Counted from the first letter of the stretch, positions 1-8,728 are shown. The stretch is DNA of 55,363 nt from a virus (IMGVR_UViG_3300048582_000091:1-55363); one strand, 5' to 3'. Notes: generated by a model from the letters alone, not told the origin. A program made the numbers and translations.

Positions 1-134
1 TGCAAGCATTTACTTTGGGAAAGCCGCCGTATGCCGAATACGAAATCAGACAGCAGATAAAAGCTGCTAATGATTTAGGTATTCGAGAATATTTTTTGTG
101 GAGTCCTAGCAATAAATATGCAATTAGTCGTTGA
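1..134 (+). CDS. C-terminal end of a glycoside-hydrolase-like protein (partial)
   Basis: Only the last 43 codons are present, read from base 3 to a TGA at 132-134. The residues include KPPYAEYEIRQQI and end near FLWSPSNKY. This resembles the C-terminal strand of putative glycosidases of the DUF4015 type, where a Leu-Trp-Asn/Ser-Pro-Ser-Asn motif closes the barrel. The function is inferred from that short stretch only. The stop codon overlaps the -35 element of the next promoter. A phage gene of this kind could act on host surface polysaccharide, but too little is visible to be sure. Confidence 0.5.
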   Translation, partial: QAFTLGKPPYAEYEIRQQIKAANDLGIREYFLWSPSNKYAISR

Positions 135-159
135 CAACAGTATACAGTAATGTTATAAT
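131..159 (+). promoter_or_regulatory. sigma70-type promoter for the HNH gene
   Basis: TTGACA (131-136), 17-nt spacer, TATAAT (154-159): a perfect consensus. The expected start of transcription is near 166, giving a leader of about 26 nt before the ATG at 192. Confidence 0.85.
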
Positions 160-191
160 ATCTTGCATTAACCGTACAAAAAGGATTTTGT

Positions 192-710
192 ATGACTGGA
201 TACCATCAAGAAACTTGTACCACCCCTGGTTGCACGAACATGCAAGCCGTAATAGACTACAACTATTGCAAATCCGGTAAACCGGGCTATAGAGCAGTCT
301 GTCTTGCATGTCATCGCGCTCATATCTGCGCAAAAAATAACGTCACCAGCCCTAAACAACTTACTGCCAAAAGACAAGGAATGACTGTGGCTGCTTATAG
401 TAATCTTTCTCATCCGACGCGCAAGCACAAAAAACATTATTGCGAAAATATAGACGGTCGTTTAGGTTATAAATGCAATTGTACTATTCATGATAGTTCG
501 CAGCTAGAAGTGGATCACATAGACGGAAATCCGTTTAATAATGATCCTAGTAATTTACAAACTCTATGTGCTAATTGTCATAAATATAAAACTCATAAAA
601 ATAAAGATCATATATCACCCGGTAGGACAACGGGCAAGAAAAATGACTACGACCATTCGCTTGACTCGAGCCCTCGGGCGAGGATATTTGACTGGCAAAA
701 GATTGCTTGA
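192..710 (+). CDS. HNH endonuclease with N-terminal cysteine-rich region
   Basis: The 172-residue protein has an HNH core at about residues 98-135: LEVDHIDGNPFNN supplies the Asp-His and Asn positions, followed by LCANCHKYKTH, a zinc-ribbon pair and the last metal ligand. The N-terminal 50 residues hold several Cys pairs (CTTPGC, CLACH), probably a second zinc knuckle. Such stand-alone nucleases in T4-like phages are often homing or DNA-processing enzymes; the substrate here is unknown. AAGGA upstream supports the ATG at 192. It has its own strong promoter and is separated from the downstream operon by another one. Confidence 0.85.
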   Translation: MTGYHQETCTTPGCTNMQAVIDYNYCKSGKPGYRAVCLACHRAHICAKNNVTSPKQLTAKRQGMTVAAYSNLSHPTRKHKKHYCENIDGRLGYKCNCTIHDSSQLEVDHIDGNPFNNDPSNLQTLCANCHKYKTHKNKDHISPGRTTGKKNDYDHSLDSSPRARIFDWQKIA

Positions 711-735
711 CAAGAATATAAATACGTGCTATAAT
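707..735 (+). promoter_or_regulatory. sigma70-type promoter for dsbA-like/polymerase operon, with embedded late octamer
   Basis: TTGACA (707-712), 17-nt spacer, TATAAT (730-735). The -35 lies over the last codons of the HNH gene (stop at 708-710). The spacer itself contains TATAAATA (717-724), the T4 late-promoter consensus, so this site may be read both early and late. Confidence 0.85.
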
Positions 736-768
736 TACGCATAACAACATAACTCACAAGGAGATGTG

Positions 769-1047
769 ATGACACAACCACGCGAAACAAATAAAGCATC
801 ATGGCGGCAGGAAGACATAGCTAGACTCAAAAAACTCTTTGATGAAGGCTGCCAGGTAATGCAGGAAATTGAAGACTTAAAAGCCGGCTTATCCGAGACA
901 GTCAAAGCGATTGCAGAAGAGCTCGACGTAAAAGCTGCATATCTAAACAAAGCCATCAAAGTTGCACATAAAGCAACACTCCAAGAAGAACGAGATAAGC
1001 TCGTTGAAATCGAAGATATCCTAGAAGCCGCAGGACGGTTATCATAA
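769..1047 (+). CDS. dsbA: DsbA-like double-stranded DNA-binding protein
   Basis: This 92-residue, charged, all-helical protein resembles T4 DsbA (89 residues), a small dsDNA-binding protein that assists late transcription. The similarity lies in overall length and in the central pattern with ELDVKAAYLNKAIKVAHK, matching the ELGVDG..FN.LL..YHK region of T4 DsbA. The ATG at 769 is chosen because AAGGAG (758-763) ends 5 nt before it; the GTG at 766 is too close. It is the first gene after a consensus promoter and is followed directly by a membrane-protein gene and the DNA polymerase. Confidence 0.7.
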   Translation: MTQPRETNKASWRQEDIARLKKLFDEGCQVMQEIEDLKAGLSETVKAIAEELDVKAAYLNKAIKVAHKATLQEERDKLVEIEDILEAAGRLS

Positions 1048-1332
1048 TTGAATGTCATTAAAGGCATGATTGACTTTTGGGTGCAAACCTGGAAATCGAA
1101 TAAATTATTATTTTGGTTAGAAGCGAGCGGCACTGTACTAGGTATGGTTGCCGCTGGCATTCTGAATTTTAATTCAACTAGCCCCGATATGTTGTCTGTG
1201 TTAATACTGTATTTCATTAGTGCAGTATTATTAGCATGTTCCTCGTACATTCGAGAATCATCCTTTTTTGTATTATTAATGACGTTCTACGCAACAACTT
1301 CGATATATGGATTGATAAATTTGTTTGTTTAA
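1048..1332 (+). CDS. small membrane protein
   Basis: The 94-residue product has three probable membrane segments: around residues 23-43, 48-68 and 73-93. It starts with TTG immediately after the TAA of the dsbA-like gene, suggesting coupled translation. An ATG at 1066 is an alternative start, but has no well-placed ribosome site. I do not recognise the family. It sits between two replication genes in the same transcript, so membrane association of replication is conceivable but unsupported. Confidence 0.7.
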   Translation: MNVIKGMIDFWVQTWKSNKLLFWLEASGTVLGMVAAGILNFNSTSPDMLSVLILYFISAVLLACSSYIRESSFFVLLMTFYATTSIYGLINLFV

Positions 1333-1342
1333 GGAAAATTAA

Positions 1343-4261
1343 ATGTATGTAGATGCCTTGCATTCCGCTAAGGAAGATGTAATCAGGGTAGTAGAAAGAG
1401 TCGACGGAGAAAGAGTTTATAAGAACTATAAACCCGACTGGCATTTTTATGTAAACGATGCAAAAGGTTTACATAAAACAATTTACGGTAATGCAGTAAA
1501 ACTAATCAACCCTGCTAACAGAACCGAACGCACTAAGTTAATGTCGCAATATTCCGGAGATAAATGGGAATCTGACATTAACGTAGTGTTTCGTTGTCTT
1601 GCGCAAGAATATCCCCATAATATAGACCCTCACCTCCACGTTGCATTTTACGACATTGAAACGGCGTTTGATCAAGTATCTGGTTATTCGTCGCCTGAAG
1701 ATGCACTTAATCCAATCACCTCTATAGCTGTGTATCTGCAATGGATGCAGCAAATGGTGTGTTTTGCTGTTCCGCCAGTAGGATACACCTGGGAAGAGGC
1801 ACAACAGATTGCAAGAGAAGTTGGTCCAGAAGTAATTCTATTTAAGACAGAAAAAGAAATGCTTAATGCGTTTTTGGATATCATCGAAGATGCAGATATA
1901 CTGTCTGGCTGGAACAGCGAAGGATATGATATTCCGTATGTTGTAAACAGAATTACACGCATACTCGGTAAATCCGAAACAAGACGTATGTGCTTATGGG
2001 GACAATTGCCTAAAACAAGAATGTACGAGAAGGGCGGCAAGGAGTGCCCTACATACGATTTAATCGGCAGAGTACATCTCGACTACATGCAATTGTACAA
2101 AAAATATACATATGAAGAACGGCATAGCTATTCGCTCGATTCGATATGTGAATACGAACTCGACGAAAAGAAAGTAGCATATTCCGGTACGCTCGATCAG
2201 TTATACAACAAGGACTTTAAAAAATTCCTTGAATATAACATTCAAGATACTGCCCTTCTAGATAAGCTAGACAAAAAGTTGCAGTTTATCGACCTGTGTA
2301 GCTCCATTGCACACGCTAACTGTGTATTGATGCCCACGACAATGGGAGCAGTGGCTACCATCGACCAGGCTGTAGTAATCGAAGCACACCGTCGCGGTAT
2401 GGTAGTACCTAACAAATCAGAATTTTCAGAAGATGCAAGAGCTGCTGGTGGATGGGTAGCACACCCTAAAGTAGGTTTCCATCGCTGGGTCGGCGCAAGT
2501 GACTTAAACTCACTTTATCCTTCTATAATTCGTGCGTTAAACATGAGCCCGGAGACAATTGTCGCGCAAGTAAGTTTAAAAGAGACTGATAAGACGATTC
2601 GGCAATGGGAAGCAACCGCGGCTAAAAACACCTTCGCGTCTTGGTGGAACGATAGATTTTGTCCATTAGAGATGAATTATTTTTTCGACAACAACAATCA
2701 CGAAAAGATTACATTACGATTTGAAACCGGTGTAGAATATAAGGTAACCGGAGCAGAACTTAGAAATTTGATTTTCGATAGTGGCGAACCGTGGTGTATT
2801 AGTGCTAACGGAACTATATACAAAACTGACGTCGAGGGTGTTATTCCCGGGCTATTGACACGCTGGTTTAGAGAGCGTAAAGAACTACAGGCTATCATGC
2901 GGGGTTATAAGCAGTTAGTAGATAACGATACGATTAGAGGTCTGGAAGTTAGCCCGGAGTTATTTACAGAAGAGGACGTAAACGTACATACGCATTGCAT
3001 CAGTAATTTTGACCAAGATCAGTGTTTTACAATAAATAAAGCACAGAATGTAGTAAACAGTGGAGATAGACAGGCTGTTGTTGATTACTTTAACTCTCAT
3101 AAACTAACAGTTAAGAATGGTAAAGCAATTTATCGTGATAAATCGGAACTAAAGAAAATAATTGCGTTCTGGGATAAGAGACAGCTAGTAAAGAAAATTC
3201 TACTAAACAGTGCATACGGTGCTTTACTTAACGCAGGGTCACGCTTCTTTGACCAGAGAATAGGACAGAGTACTACGTTAACTGGTCGCAACATTACACG
3301 ACACATGGCAGCAAAAACAAACGAATATATAACTGGTGTATACGATTATCAAGGCGAAGCCATTGTTTACGGAGACACTGACTCTACGTATTTCTCTGCA
3401 TATCCAGCAGTCAAGGAAGATGTAGAAAAAGGAAATATAAGTTGGACAAAAGAAGAAATAATTAAAATTTATGATCAAATTGCAAATGATGTTAGTGACA
3501 CTTTTCCTCATTTTGCACTAGAAACATTTAATGTACCTCTTAAAAACTCTACAGGTGTGATTAAGTCGGGTCGAGAAATTATTGCACAGTCTGCGCTGTT
3601 TATTACTAAAAAGCGATACGCTGCACTAGTGTTTGACAACGAAGGTACACGTGAAGATATTAACGGAAAACCGGGCAAAATTAAAGTAACTGGGCTGGAT
3701 TTGCGTCGTGCGGATACCCCTAAGTTTGTACAGGCATTTTTAATGGATATTTTAACTGACACACTCACCGATAAAGGCGAAGAGTATGTAGTTAACAAGA
3801 TTAAAGATTTTAAAGCTAAGTTTGTTAGTATGAAACCTTGGGAAAAAGGTACTCCGAAAGCAGTGAACAATTTATCTTCGTATCGCGATAGACAAGAAGA
3901 ATGGTTAAGCAAGAAGCTAAAAGGTGAATCAGTTTCCTTTACTATGCCGGGTCACGTTAGAGCTAGCCTTAACTGGAATACAATGGTCGAAATTTACAAA
4001 GATAAACACACCCCGAAGATCACGGACGGACAAAAAGTAACTGTGTGTAAGTTAAAGGAAAACTCGACGCTATTTACTAGCGTGGCTTATCCAGTGGACA
4101 TTATTCATTTACCGGATTGGTTTACAGAATTGCCGTTTGACGACGATGGTATGTTAGCCGGTATTGTAGATAAAAAAATAGAAAACCTTTTAGATGTGTT
4201 AAAATGGGATCTATCGAAAACAAATGAATCAGATGCACTATTTGATACATTATTTGGTTAA
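1343..4261 (+). CDS. 43: family B DNA polymerase (T4 gp43 type)
   Basis: This 972-residue replicative polymerase has all expected motifs in order. The 3'-5' exonuclease motifs are YDIET (Exo I, about residues 103-107), GWNSEGYDIPYV (Exo II) and YNIQDTALL (Exo III). The polymerase motifs are DLNSLYPSI (motif A, about 387), KKILLNSAYG (motif B, about 617), YGDTDS (motif C, about 676) and KKRYAAL. No intein or split is seen, although split polymerases occur in some T4-like phages. The start is ATG after AAGGA at 1331-1335. It is slightly longer than T4 gp43 (898 residues). It is followed by the sliding clamp, its processivity partner. Confidence 0.97.
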   Translation: MYVDALHSAKEDVIRVVERVDGERVYKNYKPDWHFYVNDAKGLHKTIYGNAVKLINPANRTERTKLMSQYSGDKWESDINVVFRCLAQEYPHNIDPHLHVAFYDIETAFDQVSGYSSPEDALNPITSIAVYLQWMQQMVCFAVPPVGYTWEEAQQIAREVGPEVILFKTEKEMLNAFLDIIEDADILSGWNSEGYDIPYVVNRITRILGKSETRRMCLWGQLPKTRMYEKGGKECPTYDLIGRVHLDYMQLYKKYTYEERHSYSLDSICEYELDEKKVAYSGTLDQLYNKDFKKFLEYNIQDTALLDKLDKKLQFIDLCSSIAHANCVLMPTTMGAVATIDQAVVIEAHRRGMVVPNKSEFSEDARAAGGWVAHPKVGFHRWVGASDLNSLYPSIIRALNMSPETIVAQVSLKETDKTIRQWEATAAKNTFASWWNDRFCPLEMNYFFDNNNHEKITLRFETGVEYKVTGAELRNLIFDSGEPWCISANGTIYKTDVEGVIPGLLTRWFRERKELQAIMRGYKQLVDNDTIRGLEVSPELFTEEDVNVHTHCISNFDQDQCFTINKAQNVVNSGDRQAVVDYFNSHKLTVKNGKAIYRDKSELKKIIAFWDKRQLVKKILLNSAYGALLNAGSRFFDQRIGQSTTLTGRNITRHMAAKTNEYITGVYDYQGEAIVYGDTDSTYFSAYPAVKEDVEKGNISWTKEEIIKIYDQIANDVSDTFPHFALETFNVPLKNSTGVIKSGREIIAQSALFITKKRYAALVFDNEGTREDINGKPGKIKVTGLDLRRADTPKFVQAFLMDILTDTLTDKGEEYVVNKIKDFKAKFVSMKPWEKGTPKAVNNLSSYRDRQEEWLSKKLKGESVSFTMPGHVRASLNWNTMVEIYKDKHTPKITDGQKVTVCKLKENSTLFTSVAYPVDIIHLPDWFTELPFDDDGMLAGIVDKKIENLLDVLKWDLSKTNESDALFDTLFG

Positions 4262-4268
4262 AAAGTAA

Positions 4269-4297
4269 TTGACAAAAACGAACAATTGTAGTATAAT
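4269..4297 (+). promoter_or_regulatory. sigma70-type promoter for the clamp/dpdA operon
   Basis: TTGACA (4269-4274), 17-nt spacer, TATAAT (4292-4297), in the short gap after the polymerase stop codon. Transcription should start near 4304, before AAGGAG (from 4311) and the clamp ATG. Confidence 0.87.
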
Positions 4298-4326
4298 CAC
4301 ACAAAAGTACAAGGAGCGTACCTAAT

Positions 4327-5067
4327 ATGTTAGACAATTTTTTAGATATAATTAAACACACATCTGCTCTAGGTTTCATCGATATGGTGAAAATAGTCGG
4401 ATCAAAAACAGAAGCAACAGTAGAAGCAATGGACGATGATAGGACTGTAGTTCTGTACGGCAAGTTGAAGCAACCGATCGAAGGACTAAATGGCACAATC
4501 GGCCTATCTCGCTTAGGTATTTTAAGCGGCTATTTAAACTTCAACGCATTCTCTAGCGACAACGCTACTATCGCAATTAAAACGCAACAACGCGGAACCG
4601 AAGAAGTACCGTGCGAAATTAGTTTCGACTCTAACGCAGGACATACTGCAAGCTATCGTTTTATGAGCGCAGAAATTGCAGAAGAACAAATTAAGATTCC
4701 GCCATTTAAGGGCGCTAAGTGGAATGTAATCATTACTCCTACTAAAGCTTCTTTGAAAGATCTCACAGCAATGAACAGCATATTAGGAACATTCGAGTCT
4801 ACATTTAGTGTAAGAACCTCGGGCGATAACTTAGAATTCTTAATCGGTGAAGGTGCCGCTGATCGTACTAAAATTACGTTTGCAAAAGGTATCAAAGGCG
4901 AACTTAAACACTCGTGGAAGTGGCCATTGACACAAGTACTTGCAATACTGAAATTACACGATTCTAGCGAGTCCTGTACTATGAGTTTTTCCGATCAAGG
5001 CGCATTAAAAATCGATATTGATTCTGGAATCGGTGAATATCAATATATTCTTCCAGCAAGGAATTAA
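4327..5067 (+). CDS. 45: DNA polymerase sliding clamp (T4 gp45 type)
   Basis: The 246-residue product matches the size and layout of T4 gp45 (228 residues): an N-terminal helix (MLDNFLDIIKHTSALGF), repeated beta-rich halves, and an acidic C-terminal half. The trimeric ring tethers the polymerase and in T4 also activates late promoters together with gp33 and gp55, which fits the late-type octamers found here. AAGGAG lies 11 nt before the ATG. It has its own promoter and is the first gene of a long operon that continues into DNA-modification genes. Confidence 0.85.
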   Translation: MLDNFLDIIKHTSALGFIDMVKIVGSKTEATVEAMDDDRTVVLYGKLKQPIEGLNGTIGLSRLGILSGYLNFNAFSSDNATIAIKTQQRGTEEVPCEISFDSNAGHTASYRFMSAEIAEEQIKIPPFKGAKWNVIITPTKASLKDLTAMNSILGTFESTFSVRTSGDNLEFLIGEGAADRTKITFAKGIKGELKHSWKWPLTQVLAILKLHDSSESCTMSFSDQGALKIDIDSGIGEYQYILPARN

Positions 5068-5068
5068 T

Positions 5069-6592
5069 GTGAGAGATTTAAGTACACATAAACAAGATTA
5101 CGCTACGTTTCTACCGGCTATTTCCGGATTCTATACAAGCATGTTAGATAGTTGTAGGAACGGAAAATACGATATCCCGGCTTCTTTCGAGCATGGTGTT
5201 GACAGTCTAAACTTTTTAGATCCGGTTAAGGGTGCATTCTTTTATGATACTGCATTGTACTCTGCAGGTCACGCACAACTAGACATGGATAAATGTTTAA
5301 ATCCTAGTGCGCCGATAGATTCGATGATACATTCTCGCGATCGCACGAGGACTACGTTAGTGGGCGACTCAGGTGGATTTCAGATCGGTAAGGGTGTGCT
5401 AAAATTCGACTGGGAAAGATTCTACGAGAAAAAAGGCGATGCTAATTATAAAGGCAACGCAGATAAGATGCGTACGACAATCTTACACTGGTTAGAATGT
5501 ACCGCAGACTGGAGCATGGTATTAGACGTACCGAGCTGGGCTGCAAATCCATTGCGTAGCAAAATTACCGGTTTGAAATCGTTCGACGATTGCCTTAAAG
5601 CTACCCAATTCAATAATGAATTTTTCTTAGACAATCGGCTTGGTGCTACTAAGTTCTTAAATGTTCTTCAGGGTTCGAACTGGGAAGAAGCACAGATTTG
5701 GTACGAGGCAGTTAAGGATTATGATTTCGAGGGCTGGGCAATGGGGGGCACTAACATGAGAAACATGTATATTGCACTCAAGCGTCTAATTATTATGCGA
5801 GATGAGGGTAAATTAGAAGGTAAAGATTGGATGCACTTTTTGGGTACATCACGACTAGACTGGGCTACTATGTTGACGGTAATACAACGTCAACTACGCA
5901 AGCATGCTAATCCTAACTTAACAATTAGTTTTGACTGTGCCAGTCCGTTTATCGCAACGGCAAACGGAATGACATATACAAGCCCAGTGCATACTTCTAA
6001 TAGATTTAGTTACATTATGGAATCGGCACCGGACAATAAATTATTAAAAGGTAGCACCACGCCTTACCCGTTTGAAAGTGAAATCGGCAAACGCTTAACA
6101 ATTAGCGATATATGTAAGCGCGGACCTGGTGAAAATTTAAATGCAAGGGGCGAAGAACGTAAAACATCGTGGGATAGCTTATCTTATGCACTGATCATGT
6201 CACATAATGTGTATCAGCATATTAGGGCAGTGCAAATTGCAAATCATCTAACCACAGTAGAAATTGCAAGGTACGCACCAGATATCGGACAATGGAAAAA
6301 ATTAAAGAAAAGCGATAAGTCCGGTGAGTTTTCGAAATGGGTACCGCGTAATATTCTGTTCTTTAATCAATTCGTCGACGAGTTGTTCTCTAGTACAAAA
6401 CCTATGCAAATGTTAGAAGATAACAAGATGTTTTTGCTTGACGTGAGCGGATCGAGAACTGCTGGGGGCGAAAATAGTCACTTGTTCGGCAGACTATTCG
6501 ACCATGCAGTCGATCATATGGAAGACGAAGGTTTTAGCGAAGAGCAAGAAGACAAACTCGACGAACTGGAAAAGGAGATTAGAGATGCTTAA
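5069..6592 (+). CDS. dpdA: DpdA-like DNA deazaguanine transglycosylase (TGT fold)
   Basis: The 507-residue protein belongs to the tRNA-guanine transglycosylase superfamily. It has GDSGGFQIGKG with the general-acid Asp near residue 100, NVLQGSNWEEA and GWAMGGTNM in the base-binding region, and SFDCASPF around residue 289, where the family has its nucleophilic Asp. The Cys/His zinc motif of bacterial Tgt is not seen. DpdA enzymes exchange guanine in DNA for preQ0-type bases. The GTG at 5069 is chosen because AAGGA (5058-5062) lies 6 nt upstream and the codon follows the clamp TAA; an upstream in-frame ATG at 5018 lies inside the clamp gene. QueD- and QueE-like genes downstream support a DNA rather than tRNA role. 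Confidence 0.83.
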   Translation: MRDLSTHKQDYATFLPAISGFYTSMLDSCRNGKYDIPASFEHGVDSLNFLDPVKGAFFYDTALYSAGHAQLDMDKCLNPSAPIDSMIHSRDRTRTTLVGDSGGFQIGKGVLKFDWERFYEKKGDANYKGNADKMRTTILHWLECTADWSMVLDVPSWAANPLRSKITGLKSFDDCLKATQFNNEFFLDNRLGATKFLNVLQGSNWEEAQIWYEAVKDYDFEGWAMGGTNMRNMYIALKRLIIMRDEGKLEGKDWMHFLGTSRLDWATMLTVIQRQLRKHANPNLTISFDCASPFIATANGMTYTSPVHTSNRFSYIMESAPDNKLLKGSTTPYPFESEIGKRLTISDICKRGPGENLNARGEERKTSWDSLSYALIMSHNVYQHIRAVQIANHLTTVEIARYAPDIGQWKKLKKSDKSGEFSKWVPRNILFFNQFVDELFSSTKPMQMLEDNKMFLLDVSGSRTAGGENSHLFGRLFDHAVDHMEDEGFSEEQEDKLDELEKEIRDA

Positions 6593-6794
6593 CACAAAGA
6601 AACTAGATCAATATTTAGCAGAGTGTAAACTCTTGTTAGGCGCCGAATGGCTGGCAGCCGCTGATAAGACAGTAATAGGGTACGATACAGTCGGTTCTGT
6701 GGCTAAGCGCTGGTGTATACACTGTTACATGAGTTATAATAGCGAAAAAGATTGTGTGGATAGATTAAAAGAAAGATTCGAGGAGATAAAATAA
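6585..6794 (+). CDS. small protein of unknown function with WCIHC motif
   Basis: The 69-residue product is translated from an ATG inside the end of dpdA; AAGGAG at 6572-6577 gives a spacing of 7. A WCIHCYM stretch at about residues 43-49 could bind a metal or form a disulfide. It is coupled on both sides: it overlaps dpdA by 8 nt and shares TAATG with the next gene. I do not recognise the family. Its position suggests a link to the modification genes. Confidence 0.7.
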   Translation: MLNTKKLDQYLAECKLLLGAEWLAAADKTVIGYDTVGSVAKRWCIHCYMSYNSEKDCVDRLKERFEEIK

Positions 6795-7354
6795 TGTCTA
6801 TTAAAAGAGAAGGGCACGACGATGCAGTATTTTTCGTCGGGAGTGAAATTGAAACGACACCTGCGGCAGGTATGAAAACATTGTTTGTTGTCGGGGTGCG
6901 TAGCATATCGCACACAATCGAACTTGCTAGAGAACATCACTGTAAGCATGTTTACTTAGGTGCAAATAGATCATTTCAAAAAAATAAGGCTTGGAATGAA
7001 ATTATTCCTGCATTGTTAGCCGAAGGCTTGCGGGTAACACTCGATTATCCGGCAGAGGCACAGGAATATGTAGTTGATTTATTATTACCGGAGATTGTTA
7101 GTCATCCGTATTTTATTCCGATGATTAGTTGCGTAATTCCACATGTTGAAAACTTTAACAGGAATTTAGTAATTAAAATCGACGACGTTGATTTTAAAGG
7201 CACTAACTCGGGAGTATGGTGTATATCAGCATCTGAGTTGTTAGATCGAAATCGATTCACCGACTGGAAAGAATATGTCGAGGACGTAGTACTAGTAAGA
7301 GATTCCGATATTAAAGCACTAAGGGCAGCGGCAGCTAAGAAAAAAGAGGAATAA
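6794..7354 (+). CDS. conserved T4-superfamily protein of unknown function
   Basis: The 186-residue protein starts at the TAATG junction with the preceding gene. Its pattern (DDAVFFVGSEIE, TLFVVGVRS, HVYLGANRSF, FIPMISCVIPHV, IKIDDVDFKGTNSGVW) resembles a conserved hypothetical found in marine and freshwater T4-like phages, from memory rather than a search. Alternating hydrophobic strands suggest an alpha/beta fold. The C-terminus is Ala/Lys/Glu rich. No catalytic motif was recognised. Its place between dpdA and queD hints at nucleotide or DNA-modification chemistry. Confidence 0.75.
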   Translation: MSIKREGHDDAVFFVGSEIETTPAAGMKTLFVVGVRSISHTIELAREHHCKHVYLGANRSFQKNKAWNEIIPALLAEGLRVTLDYPAEAQEYVVDLLLPEIVSHPYFIPMISCVIPHVENFNRNLVIKIDDVDFKGTNSGVWCISASELLDRNRFTDWKEYVEDVVLVRDSDIKALRAAAAKKKEE

Positions 7355-7356
7355 CA

Positions 7357-7689
7357 ATGAAATGGCACATGCTTACCAAAGATGAAAAAATCAAACGCGA
7401 TGTTGAACGATACTGTAAATGGCATCGTTGGTTTGCGTGGTATCCTGTGCCTGTATATTGTTCCGAGCAGCAGAAGCATATTAGAGTATGGCTAACGTTT
7501 GTAGGTCGTAAAAAGAAAATAATGAACGACTGGACAGAAGGCTTATACTTGGCTAATTGTCGCTTCTGCATGATTGACGACTTATTAATAAGATCACTGC
7601 ATTCGCCTGAGATAGTAGACAGTAGCAACGGTGCGTATGCACACCTCCTCGAACGACTAGAGAAACAACAAAGGCACATAGATGATTAA
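7357..7689 (+). CDS. hypothetical protein
   Basis: The 110-residue basic product has an aromatic N-terminal region (CKWHRWFAWYPVPVY). It begins 2 nt after the previous stop and overlaps the QueD-like gene by 8 nt, so it is co-translated in the modification operon. I do not recognise it. Confidence 0.7.
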   Translation: MKWHMLTKDEKIKRDVERYCKWHRWFAWYPVPVYCSEQQKHIRVWLTFVGRKKKIMNDWTEGLYLANCRFCMIDDLLIRSLHSPEIVDSSNGAYAHLLERLEKQQRHIDD

Positions 7690-8047
7690 ACATACATACA
7701 TAAGAGTTCGCACAGAATTCGAAGGCTTTCACTGTTACCCAGATGCAGGCACTATAGATAAAAGAATTGAATTCTTAGAACACCTGCATAGACACATGTT
7801 TAAAGTGGAAGTAACAATTTCTGTTAACCATTTAGACCGTGAGCTCGAGTTCTTTCTTGTAAAGTGGGCGCTACAAGATTTCATTAAAGCAGGAAATCAA
7901 AATCACAGGTCGTGCGAGATGATTGCATCTGACATACTTGAAAAACATTTAATACCTAATTACGGTGCTAATCGTTTTTACGAAGTAGTTGTATCAGAAG
8001 ACGGCGAGTCAGATGGTATAGTAGAATACCCAGGAGATCAAGATTGA
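7682..8047 (+). CDS. queD: QueD-like 6-carboxytetrahydropterin synthase (PTPS family)
   Basis: The 121-residue protein has the layout of small 6-pyruvoyl-tetrahydropterin synthase homologues: FEGFHCYPDA gives the first zinc His, HLHRHMFKVEV the paired zinc His residues, SCEMIASDIL the substrate-binding Glu, and VSEDGES the final strand. The catalytic Cys that normally stands four residues before the HxH pair in QueD is not visible there, so activity may differ. In the preQ0 pathway QueD precedes QueE, which is encoded at 11249. ATG overlaps the preceding gene. Confidence 0.72.
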   Translation: MIKHTYIRVRTEFEGFHCYPDAGTIDKRIEFLEHLHRHMFKVEVTISVNHLDRELEFFLVKWALQDFIKAGNQNHRSCEMIASDILEKHLIPNYGANRFYEVVVSEDGESDGIVEYPGDQD

Positions 8048-8547
8048 CACAGTTCATGAAATTAGTTACATGGCCCAATGAAGTGCTAAATACATGCGCA
8101 GAACCCGTTTCTGAATTCGACAATGAAGTATCGCAATTAGTGTTAAACATGTTTGCCACTATGATCGAAGAAGGCGGCGTAGGTTTAGCTGCAAATCAAG
8201 TAGGCATCCTAAAACAGATAATGGTAGTAGATACAACTGTGATAGGCGGCACTATCAAAAAAGAATTCATCAACCCTAAGATTACAATGATGGATGGTAA
8301 AGTAATTTGTAAAGAAGGATGCCTTAGTTTTCCTGGCGTAGTAGTTTCTGTTCCTCGATTCGAAACGGTTGCAATAGAAGCGCAAGACAAGACAGGCACT
8401 GTATTTACAATAGTAGCAGACGGAATGGATGCTGTTTGTCTACAGCACGAGATAGATCACTTAGCTGGGATTACGTTCTATGATAGACTAAGCCCGCTCA
8501 AGCGAGATATGCACAAGAAAAAATTTAATAAACTGAGAGGAAAATAA
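8044..8547 (+). CDS. def: peptide deformylase
   Basis: This 167-residue protein has all three deformylase motifs: GVGLAANQ (about residues 46-52), EGCLS (91-95, metal Cys) and QHEIDHL (134-140, HExxH zinc/iron ligands and catalytic Glu). It removes N-formyl groups from new proteins; phage versions lack the long bacterial C-terminal helix, as here. The TTG at 8044 is preferred because an AGGAG sits about 7 nt upstream and it overlaps the QueD stop; ATG at 8056 is the alternative. Phage deformylases are common in marine T4-like phages. Confidence 0.93.
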   Translation: MTQFMKLVTWPNEVLNTCAEPVSEFDNEVSQLVLNMFATMIEEGGVGLAANQVGILKQIMVVDTTVIGGTIKKEFINPKITMMDGKVICKEGCLSFPGVVVSVPRFETVAIEAQDKTGTVFTIVADGMDAVCLQHEIDHLAGITFYDRLSPLKRDMHKKKFNKLRGK

Positions 8548-8548
8548 A

Positions 8549-8728
8549 ATGGAATCAACTCATGAATCACTTATGAAAATGTTCGAAGAATATCTTGTCG
8601 AGCACGAAAAATTTACAGTAAAGGGTAACAAGTCTGCTGGTACTCGCGCTCGCAAAGCGTTAATGGATATTACTAAGGCGTGTAAAGAGCGCCGTCAGGA
8701 AATTCAAGACAGCAAAAACGCTGAGTAA
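8549..8728 (+). CDS. small basic protein, possibly histone-like
   Basis: The 59-residue protein has a helical N-terminus (ESLMKMFEEYLVEHEKF) followed by a Lys/Arg-rich half with SAGTRARKALMDITKACKER. The composition recalls small proteins annotated as histone-family in T4-like phages, but I cannot confirm that. GAGAGG lies about 8 nt before the ATG. It is the last gene before a strong terminator, ending the clamp/dpdA operon. Confidence 0.7.
   Translation: MESTHESLMKMFEEYLVEHEKFTVKGNKSAGTRARKALMDITKACKERRQEIQDSKNAE

Noticed and set aside
5018-5068. Extended N-terminus of the DpdA-like protein from ATG 5018
   Set aside because: It lies within the clamp gene; the GTG at 5069 has a proper ribosome site and the domain starts just after it.
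5660-5680. T-loop-like GGGTTCGAAC as part of a tRNA
   Set aside because: It is inside the dpdA-like coding sequence, with no cloverleaf around it. No tRNA was found in the window.
8044-8075. TTGACA at the deformylase start as a promoter
   Set aside because: The sequence 17 nt downstream is TACATG, a poor -10, and the gene is well explained as part of the operon.
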